Below the pieces are notes generated by a model. The model was not told the DNA's origin, did no database searches, and saw nothing but the letters and a program-made list of their open reading frames with translations. From contig MU394100.1 in assembly GCA_022578605.1 (NCBI GenBank), positions 1 to 64,000 on the forward strand: a stretch of DNA of 64,000 nt, in the 5' to 3' direction. A program made the translations under genes and the position numbers. Each line of letters starts with the position of its first letter. The stretch's first letter is position 1. The stretch is from Camillea tinctor (lineage: Eukaryota; Ascomycota; Sordariomycetes; Xylariales; Xylariaceae). Below, one piece after another: positions 33,135-44,816 of this stretch.

Positions 33135-33987
33135 AATGATGTGAGTTGAATGAGATGTCCTTTATTGTACAATATTACACTCACCTTTTACTAGCCGGTC
33201 CACCTCCGCTAAGTTTTATTATTGCACCAACATGCTATTTAAAAAGCTAGAAGAACTAGAGTCGGAAATTAGCTATTTGTGAGATCAAATGTAAGCGCAT
33301 GTGATATTTTACAAACTCCCATGGAATCTTCACTAATTATGCATGCCTGGTAGTTGGCCCTTGAGTTAGATGTGTTTCTGTCGCATGCAAATATGTACTA
33401 ATAGCATTTCAGTCATACACATAAACTAGCAACACAAATCCCTCTTATAATGCCACGCCACCATACGAGATCACCCCAGATGAGCATTCGACATGGGAGC
33501 GCAGTGCTATCAAATTCTTCAAGGCTCAAGCCACCATTTCATCTCTAACGCTTCGCAATTATATATCTTCATAAACCCTTAAGTAGACCAGGTAAGTTTT
33601 GATAGAGGAAGAGTATCCAAAGGATTAGAGAAAGGTTGTATTAAAAGTTATAATTGCTGCAGGGAGGGGCTCAGGGAGGGGCTCAGGAAGGGGGGATCAT
33701 ACAGGAATATCAGAGAAAACGCATATAATTAGATGAATGTGACGGGGCAGGATGCATGATAGTAGGATGAGCTAGTGATGATAGCATTCAGTTGAACTAG
33801 AGAACGGAGGAGCACGTAAGTAAACTGACAGCTGATATATATTGTATCAATCAGTCAAGATATGGAGGTAATCCTCAAGGGTACTTCTCTCTTTATTGTG
33901 AGGATCCAAGTATAATTATTTTCTTATTTTCTCTACCTTCTATGGTAAACGAAAAAGGGATAGTAATCATGTGCTCATCCTTCTTGA
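33135..33987. other. Intergenic, tRNA to DPH1 3' end
   Basis: No gene seen. A GGGAGGGGCTCA direct repeat lies near 33662-33690. Confidence 0.55.
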
Positions 33988-35390
33988 TCATGTTATAATT
34001 TCGATGTCTCTTGTCCGTCCCAATCCTTCCCGCGCGTAATAATCCATAGGATAAACGCCGGTGCTGCTCCAGTCCTCTTTCTCGTTGAGGGCGACAAGGG
34101 CCTCGTAAGGAGTGAGTAAAGGTCTCGGGAAAGCGTAACCCCAGTCGATGCTGAGTCTCGGACAGGCCACTTGAACCCAGCACTCTACGTCGCTCATCAT
34201 GGCTAGCTTCCCCGGAAATATCTCACTGAGTAAGAGATTCACCCAGGGAACGCCCATGTGCTTTAGCTTGTCTTCGATCAGTTTCATGGTGTGCGGGTTG
34301 CCTTGGCGCCCGAGCGAGCCCAGAATCAAACCCCACTTTCGAGCTTTTTTAGCTGTGGTGATAGCATCCTTTCGAACGGCCTGCATCTCTTCGTGGCCGT
34401 ATGTCTCACGTGTGAGTTTCCTCGAATAAGGGTCATATCTATAGGCTGGGATGGCCGGGTTATGTATCATGATGCTCTCTAGGTGGAAACGGCCATCACC
34501 CAGGTAGAGGATCAGATCTACATTCGCAGAATCGGGTAGTCGCGGGGATGTGCATCCCAAAATCTCGCCCTTAGATAAAGGAGCAATTTGTGGGATGTTC
34601 ACCTTGAACCCAGCCTTCTCTAGAGTCGAACGGACACCATGAATCGTGGCGTTGAACTGGATGGTGCCAACAATGGCTAGGGTCTTTGGTGGAGCGAAAT
34701 TCCGCTCCAGGGAAGCAAGTAGATGTGATGTGTCGATGCTAATGTCGACAAAAACATAGAGAACCTTGATCTTGGTGACATCAACAGGTATGAGGCAACT
34801 GTGGGCGTAGTGGACCAAGAGGTCGCAGCCCAGGGCCCTGGCAGTGTAGTCGTCGATGCAGCAAGCTCCGTACGTGACATCACCCATAATCAGGGTCTCG
34901 ATACCGGGGCAGAACTGGCAGAGAATATCTGATATAGTAGTGGCAAATAAAAGCAAGCCCTCAGGCATCTGCAAGGCCACCCTTTTGGCACCCGAGGAGC
35001 GGATGCGATGGATGGTCTTTGGGATCTCAAAGGAGTAGTTAGCAGGGAGCAGGGCGATGGCATCCTTCAGCTCCGGGTCATTCAGGATCTCAGCAGGGAC
35101 CTGGTTCAGCAGCCTCGGCGGTCGCCTGGCTTGAGATACTAGCTTTTCCTTCAGTTTCGATCTTGACCCTTAAGGAGTACACTTAGGGGCAATAATGGGT
35201 TATACATACCCTGGACTGCGCCATTTCCCGAACCTGATTGATCACCTCCAGCAGTCTTTGTTGCTGCCGCCCTTCGCCCTACGAACCTTTTCTTGGGTTG
35301 TTTTTGTGTCGACGGGGACTGCTGGGGCGCATGTGCCTCTTCTATATCAGCGGCAATTCCCAGCCCAGTCTGGGCTCTATCCTCTTCCAT
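33988..35390 (-). CDS. DPH1: 2-(3-amino-3-carboxypropyl)histidine synthase subunit 1 (diphthamide biosynthesis protein 1)
   Basis: Exons 35390-35210 and 35138-33988 join in phase to 443 residues. The 71-nt intron (GTATGT donor, GCTAG acceptor) joins GNGAVQ to [15 protein letters not shown]. With DPH2 this radical-SAM-like enzyme starts diphthamide synthesis on a histidine of elongation factor 2 in the cytosol. The three cluster-binding cysteines are recognisable: GACCIDD (about 153-154), HYAHSCL (about 175) and [10 protein letters not shown] (about 386). [13 protein letters not shown] and [17 protein letters not shown] blocks are also typical. The N-terminal KKRFVGRR region is usual for fungal DPH1. 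An alternative acceptor would shorten the intron to 41 nt and add ten residues, which I think less likely. Confidence 0.95.
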
Positions 35391-35930
35391 GGCACGTTTT
35401 CCCAGTTTTCGACTGCTGAATATGTCGATAAACCTACTATAAATGAGTTAGATGGATGGGTAAATTCTTTGGTCCAATATTTATCAGATAGTAGGAAAGA
35501 TCTAGATGTGCTTCCTGATCATGTAGTAATGCAGGAATCAAGTTGGGTTTGTTGAAAACTAAAATCAGATTTATTTTCGCCCCGTCATTCGACATAGGAT
35601 AAGTACCTAGGTAACCTAGGTTAGATTATATCTTAATATCGGGGCTATTCTAATATCGATTAGGTAGGCTGTACATAGTACAATCACATAATTTTGTACT
35701 TCCCCTTCCCCTTTAACTATAATGGTTACGCACATACATACATATATATATATATATACCTACACATAGTACAAGACAGAATGGGTAGAGAAGCATGTTA
35801 TCCATATGTTTATAGACACCACGCAAAGCAGTTAGGTAGGTCATATGTATGTAGGTAGATTGCGAATTATGGTATTACAATGCTTTCGGCTACTCTCTTC
35901 TACTCTCTACTCTAATATACTCCATTATTG
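35391..35930. other. Intergenic, DPH1 to epimerase tail region
   Basis: Contains ACCTAGGTAACCTAGGTTAG palindromes near 35607-35626 and a TA microsatellite near 35743-35757. No gene seen. Confidence 0.55.
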
Positions 35931-36134
35931 TCAAAGCACAATTATGTTATATGATATCAGAAGTATTAAAGGTGTGATAGACAGCGAGACGTCCATTACC
36001 CGTGCGCGCCCATCGCTTGTCACAGGCTGAGAGCTGCTCGTGGGAGACGGGCTCACTGTACTGCCCGGGGGTGGTGATATAGTCGCGCTCGAATTGCTGC
36101 TGCCGCCGCATCCGCCGTCAACGTGCCCGTCATC
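35931..36134 (-). other. In-frame extension after the epimerase stop codon (possible GPI-anchor tail)
   Basis: Directly after the TAG at 36137-36135 the same frame stays open for 67 codons to TGA at 35933-35931. The first part is rich in Ser, Thr, Pro and Gly (GGSSNSSATISPPPGSTVSP near its start). The end is hydrophobic (SITPLILLISYNIIVL). A serine/threonine stalk followed by a hydrophobic C-terminus is the layout of a fungal GPI-anchor signal. It may be a relic, a readthrough or splice-isoform extension, or chance. Confidence 0.5.
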
Positions 36135-37429
36135 CTACGACGTGGCGGTGGTGTTGATGCTAAATACGTAGCTAGCCTGCAGGACGTAAGGATCGTCGCC
36201 AGGGCCGAAGATCTGCTTGTTCTCGCGCTGCCACTCGGGATGGTTGATAGCGTCGATCCAGTCTTCGACCTCCATCACTACACAGCCATATTGGGGGATG
36301 GTGCGCGGGAAGTCGGCGTTATCGAAGAGGCCCTGGTCGGATTTCAGCGCCATCGTGCCGTTCTGCCCGTTGCACGAGTACATCTGGAACGCGTCCTGAT
36401 CCGTGTACACGTCCACCTGGATGCCGGACCAGGCGGATTGCAGGCGGGCTACGAAGCCGCCCTCATCGAGCCAATCGTATGGTCCCTTCTGGTCGCGGTT
36501 AACGATGTAGCAAGTATCTTTAAAGAGTTGTTAGCCATGACGGAGTAACAGATAGAGGGAAACCGCCATAACAACAACGGTGCCTTACCATATCCTGTGC
36601 AGCCGAAGCCGCAGTTACCATCGGCCTCGTCATCTCCAAGAGATGCACCGATCTGCTTAGGGGCACTCCAGAAGTCGTTCACCGACCCTTGCTTGTTGGC
36701 TATGATATCACCGGTCGGGATAAGGATGTTGTCGACACCCACGCGCTGACCGCTGTAGGGCATGTACAGCGTGTGATTCAGGGCGGTGTTGGTCTCGTTG
36801 TTAGCAAAGCCGTCCAGGTTCCAATATGTGTGGCTGCTCAGCATGATGGGTGTCTTCTTCGTGGTAGCCAGTGCCACCATCTTAAAGTGCCACGTGAAAT
36901 CAGCCAAAGTGTACGTGATGTATGAGACTACTTCTCCGGGGAAACCTTCCTTGCCGTCGGGATCGACAATGGAGAAGGTGATGCTGTCGTCAGTGTGCGA
37001 GACGACGGTGAAGTTCCGGTAGTCCCACCCGTCGTGACCGCCATGAAGGGTATCGGCTCCCTCTGGTGCTTCCGGCGTAGGGTTCTCGTTGGCGTCGACC
37101 TTATACGTCTCGCCGTCAATCTCAAAGGTGCTGTTTTGGATACGGTTCGCGTAACGGCCAGGAACGCCACCAAAATGGGGGTGTTGTTGGTCGATCTCGT
37201 AGTAGCTGGCATTGTCAAAGCCGCCTACAATGTCTCGCTGGATGCCGTACTGGTCATGGATCAACAACTTCGCGATGGAAGCTCCGTAAGGAATGAAAGC
37301 AGCGGAAAGACCCTCGCTGTGGATCCAATAGAAGCCATTCTCATCCGGCCCCAACCCGGCCGAGTCCGCCAAGGCGGCCGGGAGCAGGAGAGCTCCCAAG
37401 CTCAGCGCAAGACTAGTATTCACACGCAT
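36135..37429 (-). CDS. Secreted aldose 1-epimerase (mutarotase) family protein
   Basis: Exons 37429-36589 and 36517-36135 join in phase to 407 residues. The 71-nt intron (GTAAGG donor, TTTAAAG acceptor) splits an Asp codon in TGYDTCYIVNRDQ. The protein starts with a clear signal peptide, MRVNTSLALSLGALLLPAALA, so it is secreted or surface-bound. An ATG nine codons upstream would place charged residues before it and is less likely. Family marks are YGASI, PHFGGVPGRYANRI, the catalytic histidine region LHGG, SSHTYWNLDG, and near the end GPGDDPYVLQASYVFS, which includes the last conserved strand. The enzyme interconverts alpha and beta forms of aldoses. Many N-x-S/T sites suggest glycosylation. 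The stop is followed by an unusual in-frame tail. Confidence 0.92.
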
Positions 37430-39623
37430 GGTTGGCTCTTTCACGGCAACTTTCACAGCAAGTGAGAGGTCAGGTCAGGGAGGGCGAAAAGGAGGCGCAG
37501 GCAAAAGGAGGTGAGTATCTCAGAAGCCGGGTTCGCGCCAGACTATATAGGCAACCGGAGAAAGCTACACTAGACAAACAACAGAAAAACAGAAAAACAA
37601 GCATGACGATCCGGGGAATGTAATCTTACTTTTTCGGGTGCTGGAGCTACTCCACCTTGTCTAAGGCTGGGGGTAGCGTCGCATTGCATGTCCTTTTTAG
37701 ATTGAATTGGGGGCCTGTGATGCAAACGGTGCAGATCCAGAACATCCAGCACAAGCACACCGTCAAGGGGTTCTCAAGTTCAAGTCAAGTAGCATGGGGC
37801 TTATTCGACCGAAGTAGGACATGGAGGTATGGAATTGAGGCCTATGATTCGTCCGCTAACACGAACTAGAACTAACATAACATACGACTACAACTGCAAT
37901 ACATAGGATCATATTTTACTTCACTCTTCTTCTTATAATATGATTTCTAGCAAGTACCTAGTAGTAGTAGTAGTAGGTAATAGCATTATTCGAAATAGCC
38001 TTCACCTTTCACAACCTAGCAGGGGTCCTCTATGTTTATTTACTTGCGAACCTATCACAACACAACACATTGGGAATAGGGAAATAGTCTCCCAAATGTG
38101 ATTGTATCGTAATCAACCAAACAAGAACGGAAACAGAAACAGAAACGCGAAAAGAAAAGAAAAAAAAAGAGAGAAGGAGAGAGAAAAACACTACCAATAT
38201 CTCTCTACCTACACGGAAGGCCGCAGCAAGTGGTAGGTAAATCACTCGACAACAAACACTCGGCCAGGATGTATAAGCTAACTAATTGGGATATTTGACA
38301 TACCTACCTAACCTAGGTAAGTTACCTACCTACTTAAGTAGTGAAGTCTCTCTTGCGTGTAACCTTCTCCGATAGCAGCTCAGCCTATTATTCTTTCGAA
38401 CCACATCTGAAGGAGGACGTTCAAGCGAGACTGGAACAGGAGAACTTCTATGAACATCTAGGTTTCTTACTTCAAGTTGTACTACATCATCGATCGGTCC
38501 GAGTTTGTCATGCTGCTGCCATGGTCACAAGGTAAACCGACTAAGGAAATGGGTTTAGCGGTCAAGCCATGCACCACGGAGGATTTCAACCTAGGATTTC
38601 AGTGCTTACTTGTGGAGAAAATGGGCGTCATTTTCCGTGTCTTCTCATTTCTACTACTTTACACCCAGTACGAATATATACAGCAACATGCTTGTTGGAA
38701 GTGTATAATTTGCTTGCCAATAACTACACCAATCGATAATAAAGGCAAGGTTGACTAGTCTGGTAACTCCAATTCCCCCCTTGCATCAACTCCCATTCAT
38801 ACTTATATATGTAGTAGATAGGTAGGCTGGTAGGTTACATAGAGATAAGTAGCAAGCGGATTAATATAAGCCTTATTTGGGGTAAGGCAAGGTATATATA
38901 CCTACGGTAACCCTTCAGCTAATATTAATTCACGATAAGCTGGTGCGGGGAAGTACCTAGAATCCAGGTCACTCATACGAGAGAGACAAGGAAGAAGAGA
39001 GCGAAAAACAGAGAGGAAAAGGTCCCCTGGTCTTGTATGTGGTTTCCCCAGAATCCTTCTAAAAACTTGCTTCCCCGCTTTTCAGACCCCAGGTCGTCAC
39101 CCCCGCATTTTGCTTATCCTCTCGCGCCCACTATTACTTGTATTTTTTTTTTTTTTTTTTTTAAAAAAACACTACAACTAATTTATTAGTGCACGCTGTC
39201 GAGTCGTATTGTCCTGTACCACCACCTACCTCGGTTTCAATATTGTTAGAACTCAATCTAGGTACTTGGTAGGTACGCTACCAAACGATGCCATGTAACT
39301 TACCATCCAATCCAATCCACTTCCGATCTTATCCTACTACTACATCGATTTGTATGTATGTATGTGGATAGGTAACTTACATAATTGTCAATACCAAAAA
39401 AAAAAAAGAGGAAAGAAAAAAGGATATATACAGCAAGTTTAACTTATAGCTGAAAGTAAAACTCTCTTATTCTCGACAACATCACATTCTCATAGCGTGG
39501 AACATGGAACAATATTCTATGTATTGGATGCTGCTAAATTTGGGTTAACACAAAACATTCACCTCCTCCCACAACGTGGCTGCACTCTCCTCCACTTATA
39601 CATACACACACTTCACTGCGTAA
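37430..39623. other. Intergenic, epimerase to V-ATPase B
   Basis: No supported gene. It holds the epimerase promoter, TACCTAGG-type palindromes near 38300-38335, a T run of about 22 near 39146-39167, and two weak open frames at 38341-38758 with no domain and no ATG context. Confidence 0.55.
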
Positions 39624-41451
39624 TTATACGTCCACCAGATTCTCCTCCTGCGGTTCCGCTGGCCCTGAGGTATCCTTCACACCCTTATCATTCTTTTCCT
39701 TAGCCTTTCCCTTGCGCTCTGCCGCAGACCTCTGGTAGAATTCCTGAATGATCTTGGCCGGGATGCGGTTGAGAAGCTCCTTGGGGAAGATGCGCAGCAG
39801 ACTCCAGGCGATATCCAGCGAGTCGAAGATGCTGCGTTGCTCGTACGCTCCCTGCGTCACGAACTGTCGCTCGAACTTCTCTAGGAACTCCAGCGACAGC
39901 TTGTCCTCCGCCGACAGCGCCTCCTCGCCGACAACTGCCTTCATGGCTGCCGCGTCACGACCGATGGCGTACTTGGCATAGAGCTGGTTCGACACATCGC
40001 CGTGGTCCTTGCGCGTCATGCCCTCGCCAATGGCAGACTTCATCAGACGCGAGAGCGAAGGCAGCACATTGATGGGCGGGTAGACACCACGGTTGGCGAG
40101 CTGACGGTCGACGAAGATCTGACCCTCGGTGATGTAGCCAGTCAGATCAGGAATGGGATGCGTAATATCGTCGTTGGGCATAGTTAGGATGGGAATCTGG
40201 GTAATGGAACCATTGCGGCCCTCCACACGACCGGCTCGTTCGTAGATGGTAGACAAATCCGTGTACATGTAACCGGGGAAACCACGTCGGCCGGGCACTT
40301 CTTCTCGGGCGGCTGAGACTTCTCGCAGGGCATCGCAATAAGCAGAGAGATCGGTGAGGATGACGAGGACGTGTTTCTCGAGCTGGTAGGCATAGTATTC
40401 GGCGGTGGTCAAGGCGAGACGGGGCGTAATAATACGTTCGATACTATACAGTGCGTGTTGTTAGTTAGGAGAGGGGAATATTCCCTGTCATTGCTTCAGA
40501 CAGCAAGTAAGTCAGGGTCAGTTCAGTGACGTACGTAGGATCGTTTGCCAGGTTCAAGAAGAGAGTGACACGTTCCAGACTGCCGTTCTCTTCGAAATCG
40601 CGGGTGAAGAAACGAGCCGTCTCCAAGTTCACACCCATGGCGGCGAAGACAATGGAGAAGTTGTCCTCGTGGTCGTCGTGCACACCCTTATTGGTGGCGC
40701 CTTGCTGCTTGACCAAACGGGCTTGGCGACAAATCTGGGCGGCGATTTCGTTGTGCGGCAAACCAGCGGCTGAAAAAATAGGTATCTTTTGGCCACGGGC
40801 AATCGAGTTCATGGTGTCAATGGTGGAGATACCAGTCGAGATCATTTCTTCGGGGTAGGCCTGCAAGTAATTAGCTTGAGAGGGGGGGGGTGCGCAGAAA
40901 ACAAATGAGGGGCACCATACTCTTGAGAAGGGGTTGATAGGACTGCCATTTATGTCGAGATAGTCCTCAGCCAGGACTTTAGGTCCCTTGTCGATAGGCC
41001 TGCCGGATCCATCGAAGATACGTCCCAACATATCCTCCGACACACCTAGTTTTAAGCTCTGGCCGCTGAACTCGACCTTGGTCTTCTTGACATCGATGCC
41101 CGGCGTACCCTCGAAAACCTGAACGACAGCTCGATCGCCTACGAAAAAGCGCAGCTAATCAGCACGAGCAACCAAATAAACAAGATAGATATAGACATAG
41201 ATGAAGCTATAAGCTAAAGAGGAGTGGGAAGAGGAGGAGGGGTTGGCCGTATTGGGAGATAGGTGCCTACCTCGCGCTTCGAGGACCTGTCCCGACCTCT
41301 GAGTGCCATCAGGTAAAGTCAGGGTGACGATTTCGTTGTAGCGGGGGAATTTGACATTTTCCAGAATAACCAAGGGGCCATTGACACCGCCAACAGTGTT
41401 GTAGCGGATCCTAGGGACGATGGAATAGGATGACGATTCTCGAGGATCCAT
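39624..41451 (-). CDS. VMA2: V-type proton ATPase subunit B
   Basis: Exons 41451-41271, 41138-40921, 40860-40535 and 40443-39624 join in phase to 514 residues, as expected (about 510). This is the non-catalytic nucleotide-binding subunit of the V1 sector that acidifies the vacuole. Visible signatures include [75 protein letters not shown] and [19 protein letters not shown]. As in all B subunits there is no Walker A P-loop. All three introns have GT-AG ends with consistent phases (1, 0, 2). The C-terminal tail is acidic and charged, as in fungal homologues. It is transcribed away from the HMG-CoA lyase gene. Confidence 0.97.
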
Positions 41452-41802
41452 AATGTCGGTCGCGGACGTCGGTAACGAGTGCGCCGCAATGCGAGAGACA
41501 AGAAGAGGACAGAGGCAGAAGTAAGAGAAGAGAAGAAAAAGGCGAGGTTGCTCCCTAGTGTCGGGGAGCTGCGTGTATCGTGGATGTGGTTGCGATGTTT
41601 TAGGTGGTAGGTACGGGAGGTTATAAGATATAAGAGATAGAGAGAGGTAAGAAGGTGGGAGAGTGGAAGGTCGATAACCAAGCTCCAGCCACCATTGACG
41701 TTGGTGACCTAAGATATTGGCGGTGCCAGCCTCAGTAAAGATCTCCACTAGGTACGCCTTAGGTTAGGTGGTACATTGGTACCCTACAGTAGGTAGTACA
41801 TA

Positions 41803-42016
41803 CCGCATTATTTTAGGAAGTTAAAGACTTGGCAGTGGAGTCATTGCCCCAGCAGCCACCAATCATATATGTTACCAGGCTGATCAGTTCCAGGTTATAT
41901 TACGGAGCCAACCATACACTGAGGTTCAAAATGGTAACGTAGATCATTGATTACGTACCAATCATGCTCCATAAAAGACTCCACTGCCAAGTCTTTAACT
42001 TCCTAAAATAATGCGG
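41803..42016. mobile_element. Mariner-like MITE with 40-bp perfect terminal inverted repeats
   Basis: The left terminus (41803-41842, starting CCGCATTATTTTAGGAAG) is the exact reverse complement of the right terminus (41977-42016). TA flanks both ends (41801-41802, 42017-42018), the target duplication of Tc1/mariner elements. The 214-bp length leaves no room for a transposase. It lies between the divergent V-ATPase B and HMG-CoA lyase genes. Confidence 0.93.
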
Positions 42017-42431
42017 TACTACCTACATAATGTAGTACTCAAAGTACTGGTTTATCGAGTAAAATTCCTTATCAAGTATCAGGTTAAAGTCATAACCAGT
42101 GGATAATAGATAGGTACCTAGGTTACTACCTTACACTTACTGCATGACTTCATCGCCTGTAGTGTATTATTATGCCAGCCCACTACCACCTTATTCATTC
42201 CTGATTAGAGCATCATGTAACCTACACTAGGTACTTATCCATTATATCTTCCCAAGGTTCCAATTGACTCCACCTTCGCCTTTTTAATGTTCTTCTTCAT
42301 CTTCATCTTCACTTTCATCCTCACTTCCACCTCCACCTCCACCACTACTCCGGCCCGGCTTGCTAAATGCCGTTCTCTACTCCCAAACGTATATAGGTTA
42401 GGCCCTTCCTCTAGCTCGGGATGAAGCAAGA

Positions 42432-43688
42432 ATGGCGGCTTTGCGTCCAATGATCCGCATGGCCCCCTGGCGGCAAATTGCCCCCTCGTCATCCCCCTCC
42501 TCCACCTTTGTTTCTGCCTCTACCTTGCGACGACGACGATATTTTGCCACGGCCACTGATTCCAGCAACCCCTCAACCGCCCAGTCCCGGTCTGACAACC
42601 ACGTAAAGCTAGTAGAGGTCGGTCCGCGCGATGGGCTGCAGAACGAGAAGAAGTCGATCCCCTTAACCACCAGAATCGAGCTGATCGAGAGGCTGGCCAA
42701 GACGGGCCTCTCCTTTATCGAGGCCGGGTCCTTCGTCTCCCCCAAATGGGTGCCCCAGGTACATATCTATATGTATATATATATATAAGTCACGTCACAG
42801 GACAGACGGGGTAGTAGAAGATAAGTAGCTAACAATCTGTTATTCCAGATGGATAACTCGAGCGCCATCATGGAGCATCTACTGACCACCAACATCCCCT
42901 CTCCCGTGCCGGTGACCTATTCCTTCCTCGCACCCAATGCCAAGGGTATGGAGAACGCTGCGAATATCCTGCAACAACACCCGGGCGCCTATCTCACACA
43001 AGCCGAGTCGCTCTCGGGTGCCGCAGGACCTCCAGCCATGGAGCTCGCCGTCTTTGCTGCCGCCACCGAGTCCTTCTCCCAGCGCAACCTCAACTGCGAC
43101 ATCGCCACCTCTCTCGAGCGCTTCCGGGACGTCATCCAGGGGGCCAAGCAGCTCGGCCTGCGCGCTCGTGCCTACGTCTCCGTCGTGTTGGGTTGTCCCT
43201 TCGAGGGGTATGAGGTAGACCCCCACAAGGTAGCCGAGATCGCCACCTCCCTCCTCGAGATGGGTGCCGACGAGATTTCCCTCGGCGACACCACCGGCAT
43301 GGGCACCGCACCGCGCACCCAGGAGTTACTCAAATGCATAGCCGCCGCGGGGATCCGTCCCGAGGACGTAGCTATGCACTTCCACGACACATATGGCCAG
43401 GCCCTGGTGAACACGGCTGTCGCCCTCGAGCGTGGCATTCGCACCTTCGACAGTGCTGTCGGCGGGTTAGGTGGATGTCCCTATAGTCCCGGCGCCACCG
43501 GCAACGTAGCCACCGAGGACATGGTCTACTTCATGGAGAGCCTCGGCATGGAAACAGGTGTTGACCTCGACGCCGTCGCCGACATTGGACAGTGGATCAC
43601 TGGCGAACTTGGCAAGCCCAATGAATCTTCCGTAGGGAAAGCTGTACTTGGGGCGCGTAAGACCGCCGCTGCCGCCACCGGGCAGTGA
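42432..43688 (+). CDS. Hydroxymethylglutaryl-CoA lyase, mitochondrial
   Basis: Exons 42432-42758 and 42849-43688 join in phase 0 (WVPQ to MDNSS) to 388 residues. It cleaves HMG-CoA to acetyl-CoA and acetoacetate, the last step of leucine breakdown. Visible features are [13 protein letters not shown] at the start of the TIM barrel, [19 protein letters not shown], the metal-binding [10 protein letters not shown], and the catalytic-cysteine loop [15 protein letters not shown]. The first 45 residues are rich in Arg and Ser with RRRRYFATA, a typical mitochondrial presequence and cleavage region. The C-terminus ends TGQ, so there is no PTS1 peroxisomal signal. The intron has donor GTACAT and acceptor TTCCAG. 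Confidence 0.96.
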
Positions 43689-44816
43689 TTCCCCCCGGGA
43701 ATCTGAGGATGGCGAGGTAAGTTAAAAGGAGGGGTTGAGGTTCAAATCTTCCATTATAAGTCCTTATGTTATGTATTGTACATATACTGAGCTAAGTCCA
43801 ATGGCTTAAAAAAGACTTCTACAACTGTCCAAAACAATCCATCACCACTAATGATAGCAACGTACATAGTCTGTACACGTGGAAACCTACCTAGGCATGC
43901 ACCTGTACGTAAATACGAAGATGACAGCAAACCTCTGTCCATACAAAAAAGGGGGAAGGTGAGGAGAGGGGGCACACGTATACCTGTATCATTAGGTACC
44001 CAAATGAACAACCATGAACAAGTCTCCCTATCCTTAGATTAAGGTCTACCTTACAAACCTCCCATAACATTTATGTTCAAAGCTACCCATCGCACGAATA
44101 AGTATATAGGTTATATACCCAGGTATGCATGCAACATACCTAACAGATCATCCCACCCAACCACCCGGCATATCAAATTATAGATTTCTTCTATATCGCC
44201 CGTGGAACGTTCACTAGTAGACCATCCCAACCTAATTAAACTACCCATACATATCCGTGGGTTACTAGACTAGATTGTTTTTAACATAGGGAAATATACC
44301 TTACGACTTGCATGGTCCTCATATTGATCATCTTCCCTTCCTACCTACCTCTCCTAATCTCCTAATCGTACTTAGATAAACATAGAATGACCTGCTCCTG
44401 TCTGTTGCTCCATAGGCTTAACATTTCCGGCGTCATCCAATCAGCCAATCTCTCAAAGGTCGTAGTAAAGCTCTGTAATATTTATCCATCATCGGTCATA
44501 GACTTTTTTTTACCGTCTTCCAACACATTTTGTCTTTCATTATTCGTACCGTGGCGCCAGCATATCGAGGAGGTAGTCTTCATGTTTTCCCGAGCTTTTT
44601 TGGGGGGTTTTTTGGGGGGTTTTTTTATTTTAATATATGCCCGAATAAACTACAAGACTTAATCATCTTTTGCTTTTCATTTTATCACCCATTACTCATG
44701 ATGGTGAACAAACATGTCGTTCTACCTAACCCCTGATACGATCCATACATGGGTAGATCTAACCCACTAACTCAATTTATCTCTATGGATAAATGCCGCA
44801 AAGATATATTTGCATC
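43689..44816. other. Intergenic, HMG-CoA lyase to PalA 3' ends
   Basis: Convergent spacer holding both genes' 3' flanks. A G run followed by T runs (GGGGGGTTTTTTGGGGGG) is near 44602-44622. No gene seen. Confidence 0.6.

Noticed and set aside
38341..38758. Two overlapping plus-strand frames
   Set aside because: The first begins with GTG, neither shows a domain, and no intron joins them convincingly.
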